Part shown: positions 39,394-47,971 of the stretch, in pieces
How the letters are laid out: each line of letters opens with the position of its first letter
Position numbering within the stretch: position 1 is the first letter of the stretch
Source: Streptomyces canus
GTDB lineage: Bacteria > Actinomycetota > Actinomycetes > Streptomycetales > Streptomycetaceae
NCBI RefSeq assembly: GCF_030816965.1
Contig: NZ_JAUSYQ010000002.1
Coordinates: forward strand, 7,182,001 to 7,246,000
Reading direction: 5' to 3'
Length of the DNA: 64,000 nt
The notes under the pieces: model-generated
Told to the model about the DNA's origin: nothing
The model's database searches: none
The model's input: the letters and a program-made list of their open reading frames with translations, nothing else
Program-made: the position numbers and the translations under genes

Positions 39394-39429
39394 CCGCCCA
39401 TGCTCGCACGCGGAGTTGCGGCCCGTGGG

Positions 39430-39849
39430 TCAGCCCTGGATCGTCGCCGGGTCCATCCAGACGACCTCCCAGCTGTGGCCGTCGAGGTCGTCGAAGGAGC
39501 GGCCGTACATGAAGCCGTGGTCCTGGGTCTCGCCGGACAGGGCGCCGCCCGCCGCGATCGCCTTGTCGACCAGCTCGTCGACCTTCGCACGGCTCTCCGC
39601 GCTCAGCGCGATCAGGACCTCGCTGGTCTTCGTCGCGTCCGCGATCTCCTTCTTGGTGAAGGTCGCGTAGAACTCCTTCGTCATCAGCATCGCGACGATG
39701 GTGTCGCTGATCACGACGGACGCCGCGTTGTCGTTGCTGAACTGCGGATTGATCGAGTAGCCGAGCTCGGTGAAGAACTTCTTCGAGGCGTCGAGGTCGT
39801 TCACGGCCAGGTTCACGAAGATCATCTGCTGGTAGGTCGGCGAGGTCAT
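39430..39849 (-). CDS. VOC-family (glyoxalase-like) protein
   Basis: A 139-residue vicinal-oxygen-chelate protein. It starts QQMIFVNLAVNDLDASKKFF and ends with GRSFDDLDGHSWEVVWMDP, the usual betaalphabetabetabeta halves. This subgroup is often annotated as lactoylglutathione lyase but has no proven activity. The ATG at 39849 has GGGAGAG eight bases upstream; an ATG five codons earlier lacks a ribosome binding site. Confidence 0.85.
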   Translation of the reverse strand: MTSPTYQQMIFVNLAVNDLDASKKFFTELGYSINPQFSNDNAASVVISDTIVAMLMTKEFYATFTKKEIADATKTSEVLIALSAESRAKVDELVDKAIAAGGALSGETQDHGFMYGRSFDDLDGHSWEVVWMDPATIQG

Positions 39850-39968
39850 CGGAGTCTCTCCCATCGGGTGCGTGCTGTTCGGTGGGTAGACCGGTGGGCA
39901 CGGCGGAACTCATCGGCGGCCATGATTTTTTTCGTACGGAGTTTTCGTACGGGCTTTTCGAACGGGGC

Positions 39969-41327
39969 TCAGGAGGTCAGGGGCAGGGCCGCCAGCTCGG
40001 CCACGACCAGGGTGAGCGGACCGAAGAGGGCCAGCAGGGCGCCGGCGCGCAGGGCCGCCGCGCTGCGGAGCATGGTCGCCGGGGCGCCCAGGCGGAGCAA
40101 CGCGGCTGTGGTGTCCGACCTCGCCTGCTTGGCCTCCACGGCGGCTGTGAGGAGCGTGGCGATCGTGCAGCTCGTCACCAGGAGCAGGCCGAGGGTGGTC
40201 AGGGGGCCCACTTCGGGGCCTGTCGGGTCGTACAGGGTGGCCATGGCGTAGATGCCGGACGTCACCGCGCAGACGATGCCCAGGGGGCGGCCGATGCGGG
40301 CGGCTTCCGACATGAGGACCCTTCCGGCGAGAAGGCGCAGGGCGCCGGGGTGGGTGGACTGGAGGAGGCGGCCGCAGAGGTGGGTGAGGCCGGGGCCGGC
40401 AAGTGCCAGGCCCACGGCGGTGAGGAGCCAGCCGATGAGGACGGAAGGGGCGCCTGCCAGGCCGCCGGGGAGGGGTGCGGCGGGGGCGGTCCCGTGCCGG
40501 TTGGCGTAGGCCTCCACCGTCAGGCCCGCGGCGAGCACGGCGATGCCCCAGGGGAGGCCTTTGGGGGCTTCTCGGAGGGTGGGGAGGGCTTCTCGGCCCA
40601 GGTCCTCGGTCTGGTGGACCTCGGCGGGGGGCGCTGTCAGGGTGCTTTCACCCGCCCGCGCTTGCGGAGTGCGCCCTCGCGCGGGGCCGGGAGCCGCCCC
40701 GGCGGCACGGGCGCCCGCGGGCCGGTGAGCCCTGAAACGGCCGTACGAGCCGAAGGTCTCCCTGGCTGCCGTCCTGCCGTACGCGCCGAAGCGGCCGTAC
40801 GACCGCGCCTCCTCCTTCGCCGATGCCGGTCTGTCGTCCCGTGGCCGCAGGACGCATCCCACCGTGGCCGACGCGATCGCCGGGACCAGGCCCAGCAGGG
40901 TCAGGGCGGCCGGCAACGGGAGCGGGGCGCCCGCTGCCAGGAAGTCCGCCGCCGCTCCGTCGAAGGGCATGCCCGTCAGGTCGCCCCGGAGGTGGAGGAA
41001 GAAGAGCAGGGCCAGCAGCGAGCCGAGGGTGCAGGACAGGGCCGTTGTGGTGGCCGACACGGCCATCAGACGGGCCGGGCCCAGGCCGATGGCCGCGAGG
41101 CCGGGGCGGGGGCGGGTGCCCGGGTCGGTGCGGGCGACCGCCAGGGCGAAGTGGACCGTCGCCGCCAGGGGCGTCAGACACCAGGCCAGGCGCAGCAGGG
41201 CGCCGGACGGGTCCTCGGGGTGACTGATCGCATGGCCGAGGGCGCACAGGAGCAGGAAGCCCGTGCCCGCCGAGGCGAGCGCCACCAGGAGGCGGCGCAG
41301 CTGTACGGCGGGACGGGCGCCCCGCAT
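39969..41327 (-). CDS. ABC exporter permease
   Basis: A 452-residue membrane protein with roughly eight to ten hydrophobic segments in two clusters, split by a polar linker. The linker contains repeated SYGRFGAYGR and SYGRFRAH blocks and many Pro/Ala/Arg residues. The C-terminal segment (VSGIYAMATLYDPTGPE, then LLLVTSCTIATLLTAAVEA) resembles FtsX-like permeases of the MacB/LolC type. It is translationally coupled (overlapping TGATG) to the ATPase gene upstream. The exported substrate is unknown. Confidence 0.75.
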   Translation of the reverse strand: MRGARPAVQLRRLLVALASAGTGFLLLCALGHAISHPEDPSGALLRLAWCLTPLAATVHFALAVARTDPGTRPRPGLAAIGLGPARLMAVSATTTALSCTLGSLLALLFFLHLRGDLTGMPFDGAAADFLAAGAPLPLPAALTLLGLVPAIASATVGCVLRPRDDRPASAKEEARSYGRFGAYGRTAARETFGSYGRFRAHRPAGARAAGAAPGPARGRTPQARAGESTLTAPPAEVHQTEDLGREALPTLREAPKGLPWGIAVLAAGLTVEAYANRHGTAPAAPLPGGLAGAPSVLIGWLLTAVGLALAGPGLTHLCGRLLQSTHPGALRLLAGRVLMSEAARIGRPLGIVCAVTSGIYAMATLYDPTGPEVGPLTTLGLLLVTSCTIATLLTAAVEAKQARSDTTAALLRLGAPATMLRSAAALRAGALLALFGPLTLVVAELAALPLTS

Positions 41328-42067
41328 CAGACGGAGAGCGAGCACGCGGTACGGCCTTCCGAGTCGGCCATCGGGGGCAGGTGCACGGTGTTCACCCGGC
41401 GTCCGTCCAGGAGGGTGACCGTGCGGTCCGCCAGGGCTGCGGTGTGCGTGTCGTTCGTGGCCAGGACCACGGTGATGCCGTGGGAACGGGCGGCCGTCGT
41501 GAGCGTCCGCAGCACGTGCGCGCGGTCCGCCCGGTACAGGGGAGCCGTCGGTTCGTCCGCGAACAGCACGGACGGGGCCGGGGCCAGGGCGCGGGCGATG
41601 CAGACGCGCTGGCGTTCGGACTGGGTCAGCTCGTGCGGGCGGCTGGCGGTCCGGTCGCCGATGTCGAGGCGCTCCAGCCACTCCTGGGCGGCCGTCCTGG
41701 CGCGCCTGCGGCCGGTGCCGCGCAGCATGAGGGGAAGGGCGACGTTCTCCCAGGCGTTGAGCTCCGGGACGAGCGCGGGGGCCGGGTCGATCCAGCCGAA
41801 TCGGTCGCGGCGCAGGCGCTCGCGGGTCATCGGGCCCATCGTGTGCACGGGCACGCTGTTGAACCAGACCTCGCCGCGCTGGGCCGGGGTGAGGCCCGAC
41901 AGACATCTGAGCAGAGCGGTCTTGCCGCTGCCGCGTGGGCCGCTCACGGCGAGGATCTCTCCGTCGCGCACGCCGAGGGAGACACCCTGCAGTGCCGGCG
42001 AGCCGTCGCGGTGGGTGAAGTGCAGGGAGCGTGCCCAGAGCACATCGTTGTCCGGCGGGGCCTCCAT
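41327..42067 (-). CDS. ABC transporter ATP-binding protein with degenerate signature
   Basis: A 246-residue LolD/MacB-type ATPase. Walker A GPRGSGKT and Walker B SVLFADEPTAPL are recognisable. The signature motif reads LTQSERQR instead of LSGGQ-QR, losing both conserved glycines. The H-loop position holds VLATNDTHTAALA, with asparagine where histidine is usual. These changes suggest reduced or altered ATP hydrolysis. ATG at 42067; coupled to the permease gene. Confidence 0.85.
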   Translation of the reverse strand: MEAPPDNDVLWARSLHFTHRDGSPALQGVSLGVRDGEILAVSGPRGSGKTALLRCLSGLTPAQRGEVWFNSVPVHTMGPMTRERLRRDRFGWIDPAPALVPELNAWENVALPLMLRGTGRRRARTAAQEWLERLDIGDRTASRPHELTQSERQRVCIARALAPAPSVLFADEPTAPLYRADRAHVLRTLTTAARSHGITVVLATNDTHTAALADRTVTLLDGRRVNTVHLPPMADSEGRTACSLSV

Positions 42068-42186
42068 GGGCGTACACCTCGTTCTGGTCCGTTGTGCCTT
42101 GCAAGCCCCCGAGCTGGGGAACGAAAGCAGGGCCGATCGGTTACCAGGCACGCTAAGGAGGCGGGGGCGGGACGCCGTACAGCACA

Positions 42187-42233
42187 CGGCCCGGGGTGCA
42201 CGCCTGTCACTCGGACGGGTGCACGCCGGGCCG
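42187..42233 (-). terminator. Hairpin in the ABC/aminotransferase intergenic gap
   Basis: CGGCCCGGGGTGCAC pairs with GTGCACGCCGGGCCG, with one mismatch. It lies upstream of the ABC genes and just past the aminotransferase end, so it likely terminates that gene on the minus strand. Confidence 0.55.
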
Positions 42234-42257
42234 TACGGGCCGCTGGAGCGCCGGGGG

Positions 42258-43622
42258 CTAGAGCTTCGTCCAGGCCTCGGTGAGGGTCGCGCGCAGGATC
42301 TGCTCGATCTCGTCGAAGGTCTCCTGGTCGGAGATCAGCGGCGGGGCGAGCTGGACGACCGGGTCGCCGCGGTCGTCGGCACGGCAGTAGAGGCCGTTGT
42401 CGTACAGGGCCTTGGAGAGGAAGCCGTACAGGACGCGCTCGGTCTCCTCGTCGTTGAAGGACTCCTTCGTCGCCTTGTCCTTGACCAGTTCGATGCCGTA
42501 GAAGAAGCCGTTGCCGCGGACGTCACCGACGATCGGCAGATCGTGGAGCTTCTCCAGGGTCGAGCGGAACGCGCTCTCGTTGTCGAGGACGTGCTGGTTG
42601 AGGTTCTCTCGCTCGAACAGGTCGAGGTTGGCCAGACCCACCGCGGCCGACACCGGGTGGCCGCCGAAGGTGTAGCCGTGCAGGAAGACGTTGTCCTCCT
42701 TGTAGAACGGCTCGGCCAGGCGGTCGGAGATGATGCAGGCGCCGATCGGGGAGTAGCCCGAGGTCATGCCCTTGGCGCAGGTGATCATGTCCGGGACGTA
42801 GTCGAACTTGTCGCAGGCGAACATGGTGCCGAGGCGGCCGAAGGCGCAGATGACCTCGTCGGAGACGAGGAGTACGTCGTACTGGTCGCAGATCTCGCGG
42901 ACGCGCTGGAAGTAGCCGGGCGGCGGCGGGAAGCAGCCGCCGGCGTTCTGCACGGGCTCCAGGAAGACCGCGGCGACCGTGTCCGGGCCCTCGAAGAGGA
43001 TCTGCTGCTCGATCTGGTCGGCGGCCCAGCGGCCGAAGGCCTCGGGGTCGTCGCCGAAGAGCGGGGCGCGGTAGATGTTGGTGTTCGGGACCTTGTGGGC
43101 GCCCGGGACCAGCGGCTCGAAGGGGGCCTTCAGAGCCGGCAGGCCGGTGATCGACAGGGCGCCCTGCGGGGTGCCGTGGTAGGCGACCGCACGGGAGATG
43201 ACCTTGTACTTCGTGGGCTTGCCGGTGAGCTTGAAGTACTGCTTGGCGAGCTTCCAGGCGGTCTCGACCGCCTCGCCGCCGCCGGTGGTGAAGAAGACCT
43301 TGTTCAGGTCGCCGGGCGCGTGCTGCGCGAGGCGCTCCGCGAGCTCGACGGCCTTCGGGTGCGCGTAGGACCACACGGGGAAGAACGCCAGATCCTGCGC
43401 CTGTTTGAAGGCGGCCTCGGCGAGTTCCGTGCGGCCGTGACCGGCCTGGACCACGAACAGGCCCGCGAGACCGTCGAGGTAGCGCTTGCCCTTGTCGTCG
43501 TAGATGTAGGTGCCCTCGCCCCGGACGATGGTCGGGACCGGGGAGTTCTCGTACGAGGACATGCGGGTGAAGTGCATCCACAGGTGGTCGTACGCGGTGC
43601 GGCTGAGGTCCTTGGAGCTCAC
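42258..43622 (-). CDS. Class III aminotransferase, probably for putrescine
   Basis: A 454-residue PLP enzyme. The PLP lysine is in MITCAKGMTSGYSPIGA and the phosphate-binding motif in FFTTGGGEAVETAWKLAKQY; LLVSDEVICAFGRLGTMF supplies the ring-contacting Asp. It resembles putrescine/diamine-pyruvate aminotransferases (SpuC-like). Its neighbours, an Lrp regulator and a gamma-aminobutyraldehyde-type dehydrogenase, fit putrescine to aminobutyraldehyde conversion. A similar cluster in S. coelicolor has been linked to polyamine use. beta-Alanine or other omega-amino donors remain possible. Confidence 0.85.
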   Translation of the reverse strand: MSSKDLSRTAYDHLWMHFTRMSSYENSPVPTIVRGEGTYIYDDKGKRYLDGLAGLFVVQAGHGRTELAEAAFKQAQDLAFFPVWSYAHPKAVELAERLAQHAPGDLNKVFFTTGGGEAVETAWKLAKQYFKLTGKPTKYKVISRAVAYHGTPQGALSITGLPALKAPFEPLVPGAHKVPNTNIYRAPLFGDDPEAFGRWAADQIEQQILFEGPDTVAAVFLEPVQNAGGCFPPPPGYFQRVREICDQYDVLLVSDEVICAFGRLGTMFACDKFDYVPDMITCAKGMTSGYSPIGACIISDRLAEPFYKEDNVFLHGYTFGGHPVSAAVGLANLDLFERENLNQHVLDNESAFRSTLEKLHDLPIVGDVRGNGFFYGIELVKDKATKESFNDEETERVLYGFLSKALYDNGLYCRADDRGDPVVQLAPPLISDQETFDEIEQILRATLTEAWTKL

Positions 43623-43641
43623 GGTTATCGGGTCCTCACGG

Positions 43642-44172
43642 TTATCGGGTTCCCCACATGTAGGTCTGCTTCTTGAGCTTCAGATAGACGAAGCTCTCCG
43701 TGGAGCGCACTCCGGGGATGGCCCGGATGCGGCGGTTGATGACCTCCAGGAGGTGGTCGTCGTCCTCGCAGACGATCTCCACCACCAGGTCGAAGGAGCC
43801 GGCGGTCATCACCACGTACTCGCATTCGGACATGCCGGTCAGCGCGTCGGCCACGGACTCCACGTCGCCCTCGACATGGATGCCGACCATCGCCTGCCGC
43901 AGGAAGCCCACGGTGAGCGGGTCCGTGACGGCGACGATCTGCATCACGCCCTGGTCGAGCAGCTTCTGGACGCGCTGGCGCACGGCCGCCTCCGACAGGC
44001 CGACGGCCTTGCCGATCGCGGCGTACGGACGGCGGCCGTCCTCCTGGAGCTGCTCGATGATGGCGAGGGAGACGGCGTCCAGGTTCGGGCCGGCGCCGTT
44101 CCTGGACTCGCTCCGGGACTCGCGGGAGTCCTTGGGGTCTGCGCTTCGACTGGCCACGACGTCACTGTGCAC
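43642..44172 (-). CDS. Lrp/AsnC-family regulator of the polyamine genes
   Basis: A 176-residue feast/famine regulator. An unstructured start is followed by the helix-turn-helix (DAVSLAIIEQLQEDGRRPYA, then IGKAVGLSEAAVRQRVQKLL) and a C-terminal RAM effector domain (VVMTAGSFDLVVEIVCEDDD). GTG start at 44172. It lies between and divergent to the aldehyde dehydrogenase, 20 bases upstream of the aminotransferase, so it probably senses a polyamine or amino acid and controls both. Confidence 0.9.
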   Translation of the reverse strand: MHSDVVASRSADPKDSRESRSESRNGAGPNLDAVSLAIIEQLQEDGRRPYAAIGKAVGLSEAAVRQRVQKLLDQGVMQIVAVTDPLTVGFLRQAMVGIHVEGDVESVADALTGMSECEYVVMTAGSFDLVVEIVCEDDDHLLEVINRRIRAIPGVRSTESFVYLKLKKQTYMWGTR

Positions 44173-44342
44173 GAGGTCTCGTCACTTCCGCAAGGCCGGG
44201 GCGATGAAATTCGTTGTTTACGTGAGCGAGACCTGCGGATTTCGCAGCCTTGGCGCGATCGGGGGTGTTGAAAACGTGGGCCGCCGGATTAGGGTGGGTG
44301 TCTCAGCCATTGGACAGTTCGACCTGACACAGGAGGCCGGCA
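44173..44342. promoter_or_regulatory. Divergent control region of the putrescine genes
   Basis: 170 bases. It contains an imperfect inverted repeat, AGGTCTCGTCAC (starting in the Lrp start region) with GTGAGCGAGACCT (about 44221-44233), around an AT-richer GAAATTCGTTGTTTACG. This is a plausible Lrp binding site. The dehydrogenase ribosome binding site is AGGAGG. Confidence 0.5.
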
Positions 44343-45782
44343 GTGAGCACCGAGCTGCGTCGTCTGCGCAACTACATCGACGGTGAGTTCCGGGACGCCG
44401 CCGACGGGCGCACCACCGAGGTGGTCAACCCCGTGACCGGTGAGGCGTACGCGACCGCGCCGCTGTCCGGGCAGGCGGACGTGGACGCGGCGATGGCGGC
44501 CGCCGCCGCGGCCTTCCCGGGCTGGCGTGACGTCACCCCCGCCGAGCGGCAGAAGGCCCTCCTGAAGATCGCGGACGCGTTCGAGGAGCGGGCCGAGGAG
44601 CTCATCGCGGCCGAGGTGGAGAACACCGGCAAGCCGATCGGGCTCACGCGGTCCGAGGAGATCCCGCCGATGGTCGACCAGATCCGCTTCTTCGCCGGCG
44701 CGGCGCGGATGCTGGAGGGGCGGTCGGCCGGTGAGTACATGGAGGGTCTGACCTCCATCGTGCGGCGCGAGCCGGTCGGGGTCTGCGCGCAGGTGGCGCC
44801 GTGGAACTACCCGATGATGATGGCCGTGTGGAAGTTCGCGCCGGCGATCGCGGCGGGCAACACCGTGGTGCTGAAGCCGTCGGACACGACGCCCGCGTCG
44901 ACCGTGCTGATCGCGGAGATCATCGGCGGGATCCTGCCGAAGGGCGTCTTCAACGTCATCACCGGTGACCGGGACACCGGGCGTCTGATGGTCGAGCACC
45001 CGACGCCGGCGATGGCGTCCATCACGGGGTCGGTGCGGGCGGGGATGTCCGTCGCCGAGTCCGCTTCCAAGGACCTGAAGCGGGTGCACCTGGAGCTGGG
45101 CGGCAAGGCCCCGGTCGTCGTCTTCGAGGACACGGACATCCCGAAGGCCGTCGAGGACATCTCGGTGGCGGGCTTCTTCAACGCCGGGCAGGACTGTACG
45201 GCGGCCACGCGGGTGCTGGTGCAGTCCTCGATCCACGACGAGTTCGTCGCGGCGCTGGCGAAGGCCGCCGCCGACACGAAGACCGGGCAGCCGGACGACG
45301 AGGACGTGCTGTACGGGCCGCTCAACAACCCGAACCAGCTCAAGCAGGTCTCCGGGTTCATCGAGCGGCTGCCCGCACACGCCAAGGTCGAGGCCGGCGG
45401 TCACCAGGTCGGTGAGAAGGGGTACTTCTACGCGCCGACCGTCGTCTCCGGACTGAAGCAGGACGACGAGATCATCCAGAAGGAGGTCTTCGGGCCGGTC
45501 ATCACGGTCCAGTCCTTCACGGACGAGGAGCAGGCCGTGTCGTGGGCCAACGGGGTCGAGTACGCGCTCGCCTCCTCGGTGTGGACCAAGGACCACGGCC
45601 GCGCGATGCGGATGTCCAAGAAGCTGGACTTCGGGTGTGTGTGGATCAACACGCACATTCCGCTGGTCGCCGAGATGCCCCATGGCGGCTTCAAGAAGTC
45701 CGGTTACGGCAAGGACCTCTCGAGCTACGGCTTCGACGACTACACGCGGATCAAGCACGTCATGACGTCCCTGGACGCGTAG
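44343..45782 (+). CDS. Aldehyde dehydrogenase, gamma-aminobutyraldehyde type
   Basis: A 479-residue NAD(P)-dependent dehydrogenase. The catalytic cysteine is in NAGQDCTAATR near residue 285, and the general-base glutamate in HLELGGKAPVVVFED. The NAD-binding and oxyanion asparagine segment is VAPWNYPMMMAVWKFAPAIA. It most resembles the PatD/aminobutyraldehyde dehydrogenase group, ending GYGKDLSSYGFDDYTRIKHV. With the adjacent aminotransferase it would convert putrescine to GABA. GTG start with a strong AGGAGG ribosome binding site. Confidence 0.88.
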   Translation: MSTELRRLRNYIDGEFRDAADGRTTEVVNPVTGEAYATAPLSGQADVDAAMAAAAAAFPGWRDVTPAERQKALLKIADAFEERAEELIAAEVENTGKPIGLTRSEEIPPMVDQIRFFAGAARMLEGRSAGEYMEGLTSIVRREPVGVCAQVAPWNYPMMMAVWKFAPAIAAGNTVVLKPSDTTPASTVLIAEIIGGILPKGVFNVITGDRDTGRLMVEHPTPAMASITGSVRAGMSVAESASKDLKRVHLELGGKAPVVVFEDTDIPKAVEDISVAGFFNAGQDCTAATRVLVQSSIHDEFVAALAKAAADTKTGQPDDEDVLYGPLNNPNQLKQVSGFIERLPAHAKVEAGGHQVGEKGYFYAPTVVSGLKQDDEIIQKEVFGPVITVQSFTDEEQAVSWANGVEYALASSVWTKDHGRAMRMSKKLDFGCVWINTHIPLVAEMPHGGFKKSGYGKDLSSYGFDDYTRIKHVMTSLDA

Positions 45783-45803
45783 TTCCTCCGGCCGCGGGGG
45801 TGC

Positions 45804-45836
45804 GGGGCGGTCGCGCGGTTTCCGCGCCCCTGAGGC
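45804..45836. repeat. Interspersed Streptomyces intergenic repeat, variant copy
   Basis: A sequence related to the recurrent GCGCAGTTCCCCGCGCCCCT element, here with GGTCGCGCGGTTTCCGCGCC followed by CCTGAGGCG. It follows the aldehyde dehydrogenase stop. Further copies occur at 56.3-56.8 kb. Confidence 0.6.
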
Positions 45837-45916
45837 GAGTTGTGACCCCGGCGCCGATCCGGCCGCGGGGATGGTGTGTCGTGCGCGGCCCGCGCCGGTG
45901 GGTCGCGGTGGCGTCC

Positions 45917-45953
45917 GCTCGACAGATGCCCGCTCGACAGATGCCCGCTCGAC
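45917..45953. repeat. 15-bp tandem repeat, 2.5 copies
   Basis: GCTCGACAGATGCCC at 45917-45931 and 45932-45946, followed by the partial unit GCTCGAC. It lies between the aldehyde dehydrogenase and the truncated PotD. Confidence 0.85.
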
Positions 45954-46022
45954 GGGGTGTCCGCCGCACCCCGCTCCGCTCGACGCCGCTTCGATTGTCG
46001 GCCCCCGGGCCGGGGCGGCCAC

Positions 46023-46646
46023 GTGCAGGACCTCTGGGCGAGCGACCTCAAGGGCCGGGTCACCCTGCTCTCCGGCCTCGACGAGGCCTTCGCGCTGCTG
46101 ATGCAGGGCAACGGCGTCGACATCACCCAGTGGACGGCGGACGACTTCGACGAGGTCTGCGACCAGGTCGAGAAGTACGTCAGGAACGGCCAGATCCGCC
46201 GCTTCACCGGCAACGACTACACCAAGGACCTCGTCACCGGTGGCGTCCTGGCCTGTCAGGCCTACTCAGGAGACGTGATCCAACTCCAGGCCGACAACCC
46301 CGACATCCGCTTCGTCGTCCCCGAGGAGGGCGCGGAGCTCTGGTCGGACTCCCTGATGATCCCCGACCGCGCCCTGCACAAGACCAGCGCGGAGCGCCTG
46401 ATCGACTACTACTCCGCTCCCGAGGTCGCCGCGAAACTCGCCGCCTGGGTCAACTACGTCTGCCCCGTCCCCGCCGCCCAGGACGTCCTGGCCGCGTCGA
46501 AGGACGAGGACACCGCCGCCCTCGCCGAGAACCTCCTGATCTTCCCGGGCGCGCAGATGCGCGAGCGTCGGGTGATCGCGCGGGCTATCACGTCGAAGGA
46601 GCGGGTGGAGTACGCGAAGCGGTGGAACGTGATCGTGGGGTTGTGA
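46023..46646 (+). pseudogene. N-terminally truncated PotD-like binding protein
   Basis: An open frame of about 207 codons equal to the C-terminal half of a PotD polyamine-binding protein. Alignment with the full-length paralogue at 60027-61274 begins at DLKGRVTLLS (versus KLKGRVGFLS) and shares GQIRRFTGNDYT and SGDVIQLQADNPDIRFVVP. The N-terminal domain, signal peptide and lipobox are absent, so secretion and ligand closure are not possible. GTG 46023 is only a nominal start. The frame shows no stops, so decay of the rest may be recent or the fragment may be retained. Confidence 0.75.
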
Positions 46647-46726
46647 CCGCGGTCGGGTGCGGTTGTGACGAGGATTTTCAGTTGGCACAAAAGAGGGGTA
46701 GTTGGCACCAAGATCGGTGCGGCCTC

Positions 46727-47234
46727 TCAGAGGTGACGGCGCATCACCTCGAGGCACGCAGCTCGGGTAGCGTTCGATCGGTCCCGCGGGTACGGCACGC
46801 CGAGGTTCATGCCCCTGTCGGTAGTGATCGGTGGCTGCTGCCAGGCGAGACGCATCTGCGCGCCTGCTTCCGCTCGCGCTGTGGCCACGAGGGTCGCGTA
46901 CGGGCCCGCGACGGCCGATGCCTCGATCTGGAGCCACGCCTGGTGGAAGGCCATCCGAGCCGGTAGACCGCCGACCTCGTCGGTGAGCTGTTGTCGTACG
47001 GCGGAGGAGGACTTGGGGCGTCGTCGTATGCGGTACGGCATCTCCAGATACTCCCCGACCGCCGTCAGGGCCTCCGCGAAGGTCTTGGCGCGGCGCTCCT
47101 TGCGTACGGGCCCGCTGGTTGAGGGCGTACGTCAGGAAGGCACCGAAGAGAGCGATGCAGGGGACGATCAGTGCGGCGGTCTGGGCCCACGTCCAGCCGC
47201 CGTCCGTCGCCTGTGCCGCCGCGATGACCGCCAC
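46727..47234 (-). pseudogene. Frameshifted one-TM membrane protein gene
   Basis: Two overlapping frames give one continuous protein if a single base is removed. The N-part from GTG 47234 has the membrane segment ALIVPCIALFGAFLTYALNQ; the C-part reads KERRAKTFAEALTAVGEYLE and continues to RAACLEVMRRHL at 46727. The shift lies in the GGGCCC run near 47108-47113, where one extra base separates NQRA from VRKERRAK. The protein resembles short Streptomyces hypotheticals of accessory regions. It could be a true frameshift or a sequencing error. Confidence 0.65.
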
Positions 47235-47249
47235 GCACCACTCCCCGGG

Positions 47250-47720
47250 AAGCCGCGAGGAGCATCCTCCACCAGCCACTGGCCACCCTGCTCACCGCCG
47301 GTGAGCCGCCAGTAGTGTTCGAGGAACAGGAGTGTGCGGACTGTCTCGATGAGGTCCAGCAGCCCTTTCGGACTCGTCCACCGCCGCTCTTCCGGGCGTG
47401 CCTTCTCCCAGTCGGCGTACAGACTGCGGGCGGTCTCGTCGAGGAAGACGAAGCGGGCGAAGTTGCGCTCGCGGTGGGGCCGGGCTTCGAACGCGGTGAA
47501 GAAGGGCGTAGCCCAGCCGGTTGGCTGCCAGGACGTCCATGCGGCGTTCCTGGATGATCGCGGGGACGCCGAGCGAGTCCAGAACCCGGTAGCTGACCGG
47601 GAGGACCCGCTGGGGGCTGAGCGGTCGCTTGCTGCGGCCCCGGGCGGCGGTGGTTGGGCGAGGTCGAGGAGGTGGACCAGGCATCCCGCGAACCGGGAGT
47701 GCCGGGTGGGCCAACCCGGC
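47250..47720 (-). pseudogene. Remnant of an MmyB-like XRE-family regulator
   Basis: The ligand-binding (MLTR/MmyB-like) region of a helix-turn-helix regulator is visible in pieces across frames: CLVHLLDLAQ, then YRVLDSLGVPAIIQERRMDV, then NFARFVFLDETARSLYADWE. At least two frameshifts separate them and the N-terminal helix-turn-helix is absent. The sequence after about 47390 (GLLDLIETVRTLLFLEHYW) no longer matches the family and may be a separate fragment. Confidence 0.55.
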
Positions 47721-47971
47721 CGGTGCTGGCGGGGCTGCCCGATGTCAGCCGGTTTCCGCTCCCGACCCGTGCTGATCACCTGCTGGTGCCTCCAGGCGCC
47801 AGCAGGGTGATCAACTGCATGAGCTTTGTCCCTCTCCTTTGTGCCACTCGTCCTAGCGAACCTCAAGAACACCGCCCTTGCGGAGGCACGTGACCTTCCT
47901 CCCACGAGGGAGCCACGAGGGGCCGGCTTTTCTCGGAGGAGGAGACCGGCCCCTGCGTCGAGCGGACGGGA
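47721..47971. other. Intergenic patch without identifiable gene
   Basis: About 250 bases. No convincing ORF, hairpin or promoter was recognised; likely more decayed sequence from the same accessory patch. Confidence 0.4.

Noticed and set aside
39882..43676. A 1264-codon open frame on the plus strand
   Set aside because: It lies opposite the ABC, aminotransferase and VOC genes and is rich in Gly/Arg/Ala with no motif; a GC-bias shadow.
45917..45953. CRISPR-like array
   Set aside because: Only 2.5 contiguous 15-bp copies with no spacers.
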